Positions 44,564 to 53,307 of a stretch of DNA of 64,000 bases are shown piece by piece. The notes under the pieces are model-generated. The model was not told where the DNA came from and did no database searches. It saw only the letters and a program-made list of their open reading frames with translations. Each line of letters opens with the position of its first letter. Within the stretch, counting starts at the first letter, position 1. The stretch is from Paraliobacillus salinarum. Its GTDB lineage: Bacteria; Bacillota; Bacilli; Bacillales; Amphibacillaceae. A program made the translations under genes and the position numbers. The stretch spans positions 62,001 to 126,000 of the forward strand of contig NZ_JACEFA010000004.1 of NCBI RefSeq assembly GCF_014083865.1, given 5' to 3'.

Positions 44564-45926
44564 TAGTTTCGCTCCTCCTTTCTATTCCTTCTATAGGAAA
44601 ATCTACAATGAATTTAGTTCCTTGTGGCTCGTTCGCTTGTACCTGAATGGTTCCACCGTGTGATTTAGCAATCTCATAAGCGAGCGCCAAACCAAGCCCT
44701 GATCCACCTTTATTACGACTACGAGATTTATCAACACGAAAGAAGCGATCAAAAACATGCTCCCATTCTGCTGGATCAATACCTGGTCCGTGATCTGAAA
44801 CAGTCAGCTTGATATTTGATTTGTTTTTCTCTAATGAAACAATTATTGGCGCTTCACCATATTTAACAGCATTATCAAGCAGGATAAACAGTAACTGTTG
44901 ATACTTTTCTGCATCAATTAATACTGTTAATTCTGGACCATTTACAGACATTTCATCATTGGTTATCTGCTGCATTCGTTGGACAGCCTGCCTGCTTAAC
45001 TGTGTAATATTATGTTGTTCTAAATCTAAAGCCCCTTGCTGATCTTCACGAGCTAAATCTAATAACTGTTTTACTAAATGCTGCATCCGAATCGTTTCAG
45101 AATGAATAGCTTCGATCGCTTCATCTCGTACAGAAGGGTCACTCTTTCCCCACCGAGACAATACGCTAGCATAGCTATTAATAACAGTTAGTGGTGTTTT
45201 AAGCTCATGAGAAGCATCCGAAACAAATTGCTGTTGACGAGAAAAATTACCTTCCAAGCGATCAATCATTCGATTAAACGTTCGAGTTAGCAAGCTTAAT
45301 TCGTCATTCGTGCGGCTTTTTTGAGAAATGGTTTGAAAACTACCGCTTCTCTCCATATCATCCATCGTTGTGATCAATGCTCCAATTGGGTTAGTAATTA
45401 ATCTTGCTAGTAAACGAGCACCAAATACAACTGGAAGCAAAATAAATAGTGCAGAGACAAACAGAACCCCTCGTAATACCCCTAATGTCTCTTCTTCTTG
45501 GACCAAACTTTCCGTAATCTCTAACGTTACTACTTGTCCATCACCCCAAATAAATGGATAGAAGACTGAGGCTGTTCTTCCAATGGAGGTCTTTCGTATA
45601 GCAGTTTGGTGATTTTCAGAATAAACAGGATCTACTTCACGCAGCTCTGGGAGGCGCGTGCCTATCGAAAGTACTTTTTCATCTGAGGAAATAACTCGTA
45701 TCATTCCATTTGTAGGGGTGGATGCTTTAATTAATTGTGCGGTGGACTCCCCGCTGTCACTTTTCTGTAAAGCTTGTAAAATATCCTCGGATTGGTTATC
45801 TAACCGGTCTGTCACAGTTTTCACTAATAAATGATCTGATGCAAAGTAAATACCAATATGTGCAGCTAACAGAACGACAACAAGTAAGCCTGTGGTTAAC
45901 AGTTGAATCCTTGTCTTTAACTTCAT
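44556..45926 (-). CDS. Sensor histidine kinase (OmpR-class partner, YkoH-like)
   Basis: 456 residues: membrane segment near 10-28, extracellular domain of ~120 residues, second membrane segment near 150-172, HAMP, HisKA with DASHELKTPLTVINSY (phospho-acceptor His), and HATPase_c with DNAVKYGE, DHGPGID and GGSGLGLALAYEI. It overlaps the response-regulator gene by 4 nt. The extracellular loop suggests envelope sensing; the ligand is unknown. Confidence 0.92.
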   Translation of the reverse strand: MKLKTRIQLLTTGLLVVVLLAAHIGIYFASDHLLVKTVTDRLDNQSEDILQALQKSDSGESTAQLIKASTPTNGMIRVISSDEKVLSIGTRLPELREVDPVYSENHQTAIRKTSIGRTASVFYPFIWGDGQVVTLEITESLVQEEETLGVLRGVLFVSALFILLPVVFGARLLARLITNPIGALITTMDDMERSGSFQTISQKSRTNDELSLLTRTFNRMIDRLEGNFSRQQQFVSDASHELKTPLTVINSYASVLSRWGKSDPSVRDEAIEAIHSETIRMQHLVKQLLDLAREDQQGALDLEQHNITQLSRQAVQRMQQITNDEMSVNGPELTVLIDAEKYQQLLFILLDNAVKYGEAPIIVSLEKNKSNIKLTVSDHGPGIDPAEWEHVFDRFFRVDKSRSRNKGGSGLGLALAYEIAKSHGGTIQVQANEPQGTKFIVDFPIEGIERRSETND

Positions 45927-46603
45927 GTTATCTCACGCAATACGTAGCCGACGCCCCGAACCGTTTGAATTAAGGTTGCTTTAGAATTTCGGTCAATTTT
46001 TTGTCGTAAATAACGTATATATACATCCACAACATTCGTCTCTCCCACATAATCAAAGCCCCACACATTTTGTAATAGTTGATCACGGGTTAAGACGATA
46101 TCTTTATTACGCAATAAGTAAATTAATAGATCAAATTCTCTTGGTGTTAATTCTATTAGATGACCTGCTCTTGTTACTTGTCTCGTTTGCAAATTTGCAA
46201 ATAGATCTGCCACTGTAAAAACTTCAGATTCAACTGCTTTATCACGTTGGCGCAAGCAAACACGCACTCGAGCTAACAGTTCTTCCATGTCAAAAGGTTT
46301 CGTCACATAGTCATTCGCTCCTTGATCTAGTCCCGATACTTTATCTAATACCGCATCACGAGCTGTTAACATAATGACAGGGGTTGAATCACCGCTTGTT
46401 CTCAAACGACGTAAGATATCCATACCACTACGTTCTGGAAGCATCACATCTAGCAAAAGTAAATCCCAAGACTCACTTTCTGCCCGCATTAGCCCTTCAT
46501 CACCTGTCTTAGCAGTTACCGCTTCATATCCTTCATGCTTCAATTCTAATGCTAATACACGTGCGATAGATGTTTCATCTTCCACAATCAATATCCGTGT
46601 CAT
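45923..46603 (-). CDS. OmpR/PhoB-family response regulator
   Basis: 226 residues: receiver with acidic residues E9/D10-type pocket, phospho-acceptor D52 in LLLLDVMLPERSG and Lys in VTKPFDMEEL, followed by a winged-helix domain (LTPREFDLLIYLLRNKD, VDVYIRYLRQKID). First gene of the regulator-kinase-PepSY operon. The intergenic region upstream carries three direct repeats of the kind bound by this family and leads to a divergent secreted-protein gene. Confidence 0.93.
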   Translation of the reverse strand: MTRILIVEDETSIARVLALELKHEGYEAVTAKTGDEGLMRAESESWDLLLLDVMLPERSGMDILRRLRTSGDSTPVIMLTARDAVLDKVSGLDQGANDYVTKPFDMEELLARVRVCLRQRDKAVESEVFTVADLFANLQTRQVTRAGHLIELTPREFDLLIYLLRNKDIVLTRDQLLQNVWGFDYVGETNVVDVYIRYLRQKIDRNSKATLIQTVRGVGYVLREIT

Positions 46604-46685
46604 TCTGCTTCCCCTCTCTCATTACGCCTAAATATTCTACTTATATTATAGCATTACACACTAATTAATTTACCGTTTCCACATA

Positions 46686-46741
46686 TTCTAATCAAATTCT
46701 AATTTTCTTCTAAAGATGTTCTTATTTTTGAAGGATACAAT
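46686..46741 (+). promoter_or_regulatory. Three 11-bp-spaced direct repeats and -10 box of the secreted-protein gene
   Basis: TTCTAAT at 46686, TTCTAAT at 46697 and TTCTAAA at 46708 are spaced exactly 11 bp, one helical turn, and end where a -35 box would lie. TACAAT at 46736-46741 is the -10; no good -35 is seen. This is the usual build of a promoter activated by an OmpR-type regulator. Confidence 0.7.
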
Positions 46742-46772
46742 GAAATTAACAAATTAAACAAGGAGGCAAACA

Positions 46773-47678
46773 ATGAAAACTTTACTATTAACTACAATGG
46801 CTGGTGCATTATTATTCACAGGAGGATTTGCTGGAGCTGAGAATGTTGATGCAACAAACACAACAGACCAACTAAAACTACAAACAAATATTTTAAACAA
46901 CTTAGAGCAATACACAGAATACGAGGTACTCGATGATCAAATTGACGATCTAGAAGATTACAACGTACAAATCGTGGAAGACAACCAAGGAAAACGTGTG
47001 ATTATGTTAACGAATAATAATCAACAATTCAAAAGTATCTTTATTAAAGAAACAAACAGATTGAAAATCATTGATTTCGGCAAAGGACCAATTTTTAATC
47101 AAGTGATCACAGGTACAGATTTTCCAGAAGTAGATGATGATGACAACGAATCAGAAGAAGAAGAAGAAAATGAATCAACTGTAGATGTTGATGATTTTAT
47201 CGAGTTTGACACATTAGAAGAAAAAATCAATGCAGATGATGATCATGCGCAAATCGTTGAAGATAACGAAAGCAAACGCGTGATGCTTGTAAGCAACGAA
47301 GATAATCAGAAGCAATATAAGAGCATTTTCGTGAAAGATACAAACAGACTAAAAATTATTGACTTAAAAGGCGGAGAAGTTTTTAATCAAATCATTCAAG
47401 CAGAACAACCAGAGTCTGATGATGATGAAAATGAATCAGAGGAAAACGAATCAGCTACCGACGTTGATGATTTTATCGAATTTGACATATTAGAAGAACA
47501 AGTCAATGCAGATGATGATAGTGCACGTATCGTTGAAGACAATCCGCACAAACGTGTGATGTTCGTAAGCAGTGAAGATAGCCATAAACAATACAAAAGC
47601 ATTTTTGTAAAAGATACAAATAGATTAAAGATTATTGACTTACAAGGCGGACAAATATTCAACGAGATTATTAAGTAG
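46773..47678 (+). CDS. Secreted acidic protein of three internal repeats, unknown family
   Basis: 301 residues: signal peptide (1-22, cleavage near FAGAEN) then three homologous modules, about 50-113, 140-209 and 232-300. Each contains IVEDN..KRV, a KSIFVKDTNRLKIID core and a terminal G-x-x-FN(Q/E)I. Modules are joined by Asp/Glu/Ser-rich linkers (118-138 and 213-230). No Cys, no anchor, no enzyme motif. AAGGAGG precedes the ATG. Modules 2 and 3 are nearest to each other, suggesting recent duplication. Probably controlled by the divergent regulator. I do not recognise the family; a PepSY-like fold of each module is possible but unproven. Confidence 0.85.
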   Translation: MKTLLLTTMAGALLFTGGFAGAENVDATNTTDQLKLQTNILNNLEQYTEYEVLDDQIDDLEDYNVQIVEDNQGKRVIMLTNNNQQFKSIFIKETNRLKIIDFGKGPIFNQVITGTDFPEVDDDDNESEEEEENESTVDVDDFIEFDTLEEKINADDDHAQIVEDNESKRVMLVSNEDNQKQYKSIFVKDTNRLKIIDLKGGEVFNQIIQAEQPESDDDENESEENESATDVDDFIEFDILEEQVNADDDSARIVEDNPHKRVMFVSSEDSHKQYKSIFVKDTNRLKIIDLQGGQIFNEIIK

Positions 47679-47686
47679 ATAGGACG

Positions 47687-47725
47687 AAAAGAGGTAAGGC
47701 CAGACTAGGCTTTACCTCTTTTTTT
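47687..47725 (+). terminator. Terminator of the three-repeat protein gene
   Basis: AAAAGAGGTAAGGCC with GGCTTTACCTCTTTT, loop AGACTA or similar, then a T-run. Confidence 0.9.
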
Positions 47726-47778
47726 ATCCAAATCTCACAGCTGACTTTTGCGTTGCTACACAAGCATTAGGCAGTCAT

Positions 47779-48795
47779 TCACCTTAATGACGCTACACCT
47801 TTTTCCAGCATCTCCATCTGCAGTAATGTCTCTTCGTCAGTAATCGTCTTTTCTTTTCCATTTATAATAGCTTGGTACAAGTCATCGTAAATTCTTCCGT
47901 AGTCACCATCGACTGATTTAACGGTTTCCTCATGCATTGTACCTTCTGCATCGATATAGGTCAGGACGCCATAATGCTCTAACGTATCTACACCAAAGTC
48001 TTCATTATCAGGCATGTAAAATTGCTTTAAATGCTCTTCCTGACGATCCTTTGTTTGTTTTACAAAATGGCCTTTCTTTCCGTAAACGATAAAACTAGGT
48101 CTTTCTTTGATTCTAAAATAACTCGACTTCACCGATATTTTTAAACGACCATAATATAAATCCAGATCAAAATAGTCATTCATTCTGCCTTGTCCCAATA
48201 ATTGCCGTACATCATAATGCACATGATCTGGCTTACCAAAGTAACTAATAACCTGGTCTAACGTATGGCAACCATGTCCATACAAAAAGGAGGAGTCAGA
48301 ATCAAACGCATGCACCGATTCAGGTATATGCGGACGATAGTAGTCAAAGTGCATTTCAATTTCTAATAATTCGCCGAGTTTGCCGTTTTCAATAACCTTT
48401 TGAACGGTTAGAAAATCACTGTCGAACCTTCTATTCTGATAAGCTTGAACGATTAATGCTTTACTTTCGGCTAATGCAAATATTTCTTTTGCTTGTTCTG
48501 AGGTTTCCATAAATGGCTTTTCAACTAAGCAATGTTTATTATGCTCTAATACTTTTTTCGCGTATGCATAATGACTATCATGTTTCGTGCAAATCACAAT
48601 CAACTGGATGTCTTTATCCTGCAACAATTCATCTAAATCAGCTGTATAATGAACACCTGAAATCTTCTCCCACTGATCACGTTCAGGGCTTCTTCGATAA
48701 ATTGTTTTCACCTTAATATTCTCTCGTTGCAAGGCGAAAGGCAGATGATATCTATTTGTGCTTTTACCATTCCCAATATAACCAATCGTTAGCAT
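47779..48795 (-). CDS. Gfo/Idh/MocA-family oxidoreductase
   Basis: 338 residues: N-terminal NAD(P)-binding fold (TIGYIGNGKSTNRYHLPFAL, a slightly unusual G-x-G-x-x-x-x-N form) and the EKPFMET motif with the catalytic Lys, then the C-terminal substrate domain with GHGCHTLDQVISYFG. It resembles YrbE/IolW-type inositol or sugar dehydrogenases. Its promoter has the motif shared with the second beta-glucoside operon, so co-regulation is possible. Confidence 0.85.
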   Translation of the reverse strand: MLTIGYIGNGKSTNRYHLPFALQRENIKVKTIYRRSPERDQWEKISGVHYTADLDELLQDKDIQLIVICTKHDSHYAYAKKVLEHNKHCLVEKPFMETSEQAKEIFALAESKALIVQAYQNRRFDSDFLTVQKVIENGKLGELLEIEMHFDYYRPHIPESVHAFDSDSSFLYGHGCHTLDQVISYFGKPDHVHYDVRQLLGQGRMNDYFDLDLYYGRLKISVKSSYFRIKERPSFIVYGKKGHFVKQTKDRQEEHLKQFYMPDNEDFGVDTLEHYGVLTYIDAEGTMHEETVKSVDGDYGRIYDDLYQAIINGKEKTITDEETLLQMEMLEKGVASLR

Positions 48796-48849
48796 GTGAT
48801 CCTCCCTTTATGAAGAAAATTAGTCGTTAATATTTGTTCCTTTGTCTGT

Positions 48850-48892
48850 ATTATACCACGTACAAATAATTATTTAGTTAACTACTAACACG
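48850..48892 (-). promoter_or_regulatory. Oxidoreductase promoter with the CGTGTTAGTA motif
   Basis: Minus-strand TATAAT at 48850-48855 has a weak -35 (AACTAA). CGTGTTAGTA at 48883-48892 lies just upstream of it, a typical activator position. Identical 10-mers occur at 54795 and 54951. Confidence 0.5.
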
Positions 48893-48918
48893 CACTACCA
48901 AGATTTAATGTATAACAA

Positions 48919-48965
48919 AAAAACTGCCACTCATCCTATTCACAAGGAATAGACAAGCAACAGCT
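48919..48965 (-). terminator. Terminator of the second beta-glucoside operon
   Basis: CTATTC/GAATAG inner stem with outer CTG/CAG pairs, followed on the minus strand by seven T. Confidence 0.55.
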
Positions 48966-48986
48966 TCATATTAATTATTCATTTTA

Positions 48987-50303
48987 TTATTTAAAAAATA
49001 GTGGTAAATGTTCTTTATGCGCCTCTAACATTTCATCTACAATTGCTTTTGCTGTAGTATCAGATGCAACTAACGGATTAATCGTTAATGCTAATATAGC
49101 TAAATCACGATCTCCTGTTACAGCAGCCTCAGACGCAACACGTTCAAATGATTTGATCTGTTGAACGAGACCGCGTACAGGTACAGGTAAGTCACCCATC
49201 GCGATTGGTTTCGGTCCTTCTTTTGTGATCACACAGCTAATTTCAACAGCGGAGTCATTAGGGATGCTCGCAATTGCACCATTATTTCTTGTATTAACTG
49301 GTTGAATATCTCTTTTGTCATTATAAATACTAGCGATCAACCGAACGGCCGCGTCAGAATAATATGCACCGCCACGTTGCTCTAATTGTGGTGGTTTAAT
49401 GTCTAGATTAGGATCTTTATATAGTTCAAATAAATCTTTTTCTAGCTTATAAACGGTTTCTGCGCGTGTTCCTACTGTATCTGCTTCTTCTTTCACTTTT
49501 TCAAAAGCTTCACGCGTTTTATAGTAATAATTATGATAGTAAGATGGGATTGCCTTCAAAGATCTCAATAGTTCTGGCTCCCACTCCATACCTTGTATAT
49601 TCTTCACGTTACCTTCTTCGTCTAGAGAAGTTAAGTTTTCAATTAATTCATCCATTACGCTAATGCCATCTAATTTAATATCTAGGCCGTAAACCATGTG
49701 ATTTAATCCACCAAAATCAATTCGGACTCTAGAGTGGTCAACATCCATTAGCTTGGCAGCTGCACGCTCCATACCGATTGGTACATTACATAAGCCAACA
49801 ACTTTATCAATATTAGAATATCTTAATACAGCTTCTGTTACCATTCCAGCTGGGTTTGTAAAGTTAATTAACCATGCATTCGGACAAAGCTCTTCCATCT
49901 CTTTACAGATGTCCAAAATAACCGGGATCGTGCGCAATCCTTTAAACAAGCCACCGGGTCCATTTGTTTCTTGACCTAAGACACCGTATTTTAACGGAAT
50001 ACGTTCATCTTTTCCACGTGCTTCCAATAAACCTACTCGAAGCTGTGTCGTAACAAAATCAGCATCTTTTAACGCTTCTCTACGATTTAGCGTTAAATGA
50101 ACATCAATCGGTAAGCCTGCTTTTTTGATCATACGTTTTGCAAGATTACCTACAATTTCTAATTTTTCTTGACCTGCTTCAATATCAACTAACCAAATTT
50201 CTGATATTGGTAGCTCATCATAACTTTTGATAAACCCTTCAATTAATTCTGGTGTGTAGCTAGAACCGCCGCCAATTGTTGCAATTTTTATGCCTTTATT
50301 CAC
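48987..50303 (-). CDS. 6-phospho-beta-glucosidase, GH4 family (second copy)
   Basis: 438 residues, starting KIATIGGGSSYTPELIEGF, with metal Cys in GLCNVPIGMERA and GGLNHMVYG. It starts at GTG after AGGAGGG. It is clearly paralogous to the GH4 enzyme at 35825 but differs after the nucleotide-binding domain (GLNHMVYG instead of GLNHFHWH), so substrate ranges may differ. Last gene of the IIC...IIB-IIA-ROK-GH4 operon. Confidence 0.9.
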   Translation of the reverse strand: MNKGIKIATIGGGSSYTPELIEGFIKSYDELPISEIWLVDIEAGQEKLEIVGNLAKRMIKKAGLPIDVHLTLNRREALKDADFVTTQLRVGLLEARGKDERIPLKYGVLGQETNGPGGLFKGLRTIPVILDICKEMEELCPNAWLINFTNPAGMVTEAVLRYSNIDKVVGLCNVPIGMERAAAKLMDVDHSRVRIDFGGLNHMVYGLDIKLDGISVMDELIENLTSLDEEGNVKNIQGMEWEPELLRSLKAIPSYYHNYYYKTREAFEKVKEEADTVGTRAETVYKLEKDLFELYKDPNLDIKPPQLEQRGGAYYSDAAVRLIASIYNDKRDIQPVNTRNNGAIASIPNDSAVEISCVITKEGPKPIAMGDLPVPVRGLVQQIKSFERVASEAAVTGDRDLAILALTINPLVASDTTAKAIVDEMLEAHKEHLPLFFK

Positions 50304-50343
50304 AAGATAGCCCTCCTAATAATATAAAAAATTATCTATTTAT

Positions 50344-51249
50344 TTAAAATGCCGGATTATCTTTTTTGGCGGTTTGCATTTTCTTAAAATGATAATAAGC
50401 GCCAAGCATGCCTGCATCATTGTGATACTTACATGGTACAACCGGTATTTCAAACTCATGCCAGTAGTGATATTGTTTCAACTGTCTATTAATTGTTTCA
50501 AATAAGTAGGATTGTGCACTAACTCCCCCACCAATTAAAATTTTCTCCGGATTCAATGTTACACAGAGGTTAAAAATCCCTCTTGAGATATGTCCAACCC
50601 AATCATCAATCATTTTCTTTACATGCGGGTCGTTTAATGCAGCTTCAAAAATAGCTGTACCTTCCACATTTTCATCCGTTTGCATATAGCGCTTATAATC
50701 TGTAACTAGATTAGAGAAGCCCGCCGTCTGGTGCATATTTTTCTGTTCACCAGAAGTAAGATCTGTAATCATCATGCCATATTCACCGGCCCTGAGGTTA
50801 GAACCACGATAGATATCTCCATTTAAATAGATACAGCCACCTATACCTGTTCCAACTGTCATACAGATAAAACTTTCGCATCCTTGTGCGTTGCCTGAAT
50901 TCCCCTCTGCTAAGGCAGCACAATTACCATCATTTTCTGTCTCTACTGGTAAGGAAAATTCTGTTTCTAGTAGATCTTTAATATTCTTTCCATCTAATGC
51001 GGTGATTGCTCCTGCACGTTCGGAATAACCAGTATGAACATCTATGTATCCAGGCATACTGATTGCTATACCACGAACATCAGAGCTAGCTTGATAAGTG
51101 CGAACGGTTGCAAATAAGTCAGTTAAAAATCGATCAAGATCTTTTCTCTCTGTCTTATAAGCACCTGTCGTTATTATTTCGCCATTTGAATTAATCAATC
51201 CGTGCTTTATTTTCGTACCCCCGAAATCAAAAGCTATTACATTGCTCAT
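50344..51249 (-). CDS. ROK-family sugar kinase (beta-glucoside kinase/glucokinase-like)
   Basis: 301 residues with phosphate-binding FDFGGTKIKHG, ENDGNCAALAEG (catalytic Asp) and GTGIGGCIYLNG. The usual ROK zinc motif CxCGxxGCxE is absent, as in BglK-type members. The operon imports phospho-beta-glucosides, so the kinase likely phosphorylates the free sugar released by GH4 hydrolysis. It lies 40 nt upstream of the GH4 gene. Confidence 0.87.
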   Translation of the reverse strand: MSNVIAFDFGGTKIKHGLINSNGEIITTGAYKTERKDLDRFLTDLFATVRTYQASSDVRGIAISMPGYIDVHTGYSERAGAITALDGKNIKDLLETEFSLPVETENDGNCAALAEGNSGNAQGCESFICMTVGTGIGGCIYLNGDIYRGSNLRAGEYGMMITDLTSGEQKNMHQTAGFSNLVTDYKRYMQTDENVEGTAIFEAALNDPHVKKMIDDWVGHISRGIFNLCVTLNPEKILIGGGVSAQSYLFETINRQLKQYHYWHEFEIPVVPCKYHNDAGMLGAYYHFKKMQTAKKDNPAF

Positions 51250-51328
51250 CTAATCACTCACAATCTAATAAAAAGGATCATTACTTCAATGATCGTAATG
51301 ATCCAATTTATAATCGGAATTTATCTAT

Positions 51329-51652
51329 TTAAGAACCAAATCGTTTATACATTTCAATCATTTCTTTTACTAACTCTTTGATTGTTTCTGTATTCATCAA
51401 TTGGTCTTCAGCGTGCATTAGGAACAGAGAAAAAGATAGTTCCTCACCTGCAGCCTCTTTTTGGATTAATGAAGCATGTGCTTTATGCCCTTCAACAAAG
51501 AATGCTTGAGACTCATTTAATTTTTCTTCTGCTTGGTCGAAGTCTCCATTTTTAGCTGCATAAAGAGCTTCCATTACTAAACTTTTTGCTGATCCAACAT
51601 TACTAATAATTTGAAACGGAATCATTTCTATATTTTCTTCAGTCATTTTCAT
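51329..51652 (-). CDS. PTS subunit IIA, lactose/cellobiose family (second copy)
   Basis: 107 residues; phospho-acceptor His in LFLMHAEDQLMN. ATG 51652 is preceded by AAAGGTG; further upstream starts lack a ribosome site. Paralogue of the IIA at 40096, with GHKAHASL instead of AHKAQTKL in the second conserved helix. Confidence 0.92.
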   Translation of the reverse strand: MKMTEENIEMIPFQIISNVGSAKSLVMEALYAAKNGDFDQAEEKLNESQAFFVEGHKAHASLIQKEAAGEELSFSLFLMHAEDQLMNTETIKELVKEMIEMYKRFGS

Positions 51653-51739
51653 TACACCTTTCAGTAACAACTTAAATATGTTTTATTTAAGCTTAATTTT
51701 CAAATTTTGATTTTCCCTATAGTGAATCGTATTATCTAT

Positions 51740-52057
51740 TTATTTGTTTTCAATCATTTCTAAAGCAGTAGCTAGTACTTTTTCGCCATTCATCGTTCCA
51801 TAATCTTGCATATTAATTGCGTCTACAGGAATACCTTTACCACTTAGTTCTTTTTCATATTGAGCTTTCATATAACGAACTTGTGGTCCTAGTAATAGTA
51901 CATCTACATCTTTCTTTGCAAAAGCTTGGTTAGATTCTGAAGCTGAAACCGCAAAGATATCTGCTTCTAAACCTTGTGCTTCTGCTGCCTTTTGCATTTT
52001 TGATACTAATAAACTTGTACTCATTCCTGCTGAACAAACTAACATAATTGTTTTCAT
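51740..52057 (-). CDS. PTS subunit IIB, lactose/cellobiose family (second copy)
   Basis: 105 residues; phospho-acceptor Cys8 in MLVCSAGMSTSLLV. GGAGGAG precedes the ATG. A 320-nt segment separates it from the DUF3284 gene upstream, so IIB-IIA-ROK-GH4 may have a separate promoter or processed message. Confidence 0.93.
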   Translation of the reverse strand: MKTIMLVCSAGMSTSLLVSKMQKAAEAQGLEADIFAVSASESNQAFAKKDVDVLLLGPQVRYMKAQYEKELSGKGIPVDAINMQDYGTMNGEKVLATALEMIENK

Positions 52058-52083
52058 TGAAATTCTCCTCCAATTTTTGTGCC

Positions 52084-52140
52084 CTAAAAGATTTGGGTTT
52101 TTTTATATTTTTTATTGAAAACATTCTTACGGTTGAGCAT
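52084..52140 (-). CDS. Possible 18-residue leader peptide upstream of IIB
   Basis: AAAAGGAGAAGG lies 5 nt before an ATG opening MLNRKNVFNKKYKKTQIF and a stop, 26 nt before the IIB start. The basic peptide is too short to judge by content; the ribosome site is the main support. A second tiny frame with GAGGAAAAG (GTG start near 52310) exists in the same gap. Confidence 0.35.
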   Translation of the reverse strand: MLNRKNVFNKKYKKTQIF

Positions 52141-52379
52141 ATAAGCCTTCTCCTTTTAAATGATTTCAATCATTAGATAATAAACTTTTATCCTTATATT
52201 TAATCCGAGCAAACATCTCTTTAAAAGATGCGATACGTGTTTATCCTTCTCGATAAAAGTTAGTTAAGCCAAAAGATTTGCTTTTTTCGGATGTAGCTTC
52301 AAATTCACAATACTTTTCCTCTCTAGTCATTTTTATAACAATGGAGAGATTTAACAGATAGCCTTTTTCATTTCACTAA

Positions 52380-52811
52380 CTATCCTGCAATTTTTTTTGC
52401 ATAATCCTCTTCAATTAATTGAAGCATTTGTTTAAAACGCTTCTTCTTCATTGGGGACCAAACAATACCAATCAATGTATCATTCATACTTTGCATAAAA
52501 CCGAATGATTCCATTTTCTCATGGTAATGCAATTCACAGTTTTCACTGTCTATAGAACGAATCTGATAGGATACTAAAAAGTCATTTTTATTGTTCGTTG
52601 TCCTATACTGATAAGATTCATTTTCCATCGCTTCTTCAATTTTAATGGTTGCATGGGAATGCTTTGAAAAAGTTTTCGTGTATTCGAATCCTTTCAACTG
52701 TTTAATGGTCAATTTTTTGTCTGTTTGTGCTTCTATATCGGCCAAAACAGATTTTATAATTGTCTCATATAAAAATTCGGCTGGAACTTTCATTTGTTTG
52801 ACTATTTCCAT
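52380..52811 (-). CDS. DUF3284 family protein
   Basis: 143 residues from ATG 52811 (AGGTG 6 nt upstream; the longer GTG reading overlaps the previous stop). It looks like the DUF3284 family, small soluble proteins often found in cellobiose-type PTS operons, with a START/SRPBCC-like predicted fold. Function unknown. Overlap with the preceding small gene implies coupled translation. Confidence 0.78.
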   Translation of the reverse strand: MEIVKQMKVPAEFLYETIIKSVLADIEAQTDKKLTIKQLKGFEYTKTFSKHSHATIKIEEAMENESYQYRTTNNKNDFLVSYQIRSIDSENCELHYHEKMESFGFMQSMNDTLIGIVWSPMKKKRFKQMLQLIEEDYAKKIAG

Positions 52812-52820
52812 TGGATTCAC

Positions 52821-52991
52821 CTAATCTTTTTTCGTTTTTTTCTTATCCCTAATAATAAAATAAATTCCGACTGCAATTAGGAAGATAGCAGTAGTTAAAT
52901 TAAAAATATTATATGTCCCTGTTTTTGCATTAGCACTTACTACAAATAATAGAAAGCCTAAACTAAGTAGAACCAATCCCGATTTACTCAT
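52821..52991 (-). CDS. Small membrane protein, 56 residues
   Basis: MSKSGLVLLSLGFLLFVVSA begins the first of two membrane segments (about 5-21 and 31-47), with a short loop and a Lys-rich tail (DKKKTKKD). AAGGGTGATTAAA precedes the ATG. It lies 14 nt from the 74-residue gene and 9 nt from the DUF3284 start, inside the PTS operon, so it is probably real. No family recognised. Confidence 0.7.
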   Translation of the reverse strand: MSKSGLVLLSLGFLLFVVSANAKTGTYNIFNLTTAIFLIAVGIYFIIRDKKKTKKD

Positions 52992-53005
52992 TTTAATCAC
53001 CCTTT

Positions 53006-53230
53006 TTATTCAACAGGGGAAACACGGAAGAACAGAACAGTTCCCCAAGGTTCACTTTTAATCACTTTTTTTGCTAGTTTTGATGCACTTTCTAAATCTT
53101 CCATATTCGTTTCAAAATAAAGGTTAATTCCCTTCTTTTCTTTATAGGAAAATTCAACACCATCTTCATTATAGTTGTTTAATAGATCAATAACCTTATC
53201 CTGGTGCACTGCTGAAGTAATTTCGATCAA
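53006..53230 (-). CDS. Small soluble protein, 74 residues, unknown
   Basis: TTG start after AAGGAGA. The sequence MIEITSAVHQDKVIDLL...GTVLFFRVSPVE reads as an alpha/beta fold, about 74 residues, without signal or membrane segment. It follows the IIC gene after a hairpin and precedes the small membrane protein. No function assigned. Confidence 0.7.
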   Translation of the reverse strand: MIEITSAVHQDKVIDLLNNYNEDGVEFSYKEKKGINLYFETNMEDLESASKLAKKVIKSEPWGTVLFFRVSPVE

Positions 53231-53256
53231 TTTTAAATCTCCTTTCTATTAATTAT

Positions 53257-53297
53257 AAGAAGGATAAGCCACTTCACATTACGGAAGCGGCCTCCTT
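53257..53297 (-). other. Intercistronic hairpin after IIC
   Basis: GAAGGA...CCGCTTC and GAAGTGG...TCCTTC pair in two blocks. The T-run is poor, so it is more likely a processing or stabilising hairpin than a full terminator. Confidence 0.5.
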
Positions 53298-53307
53298 CAG
53301 TTAAGCA

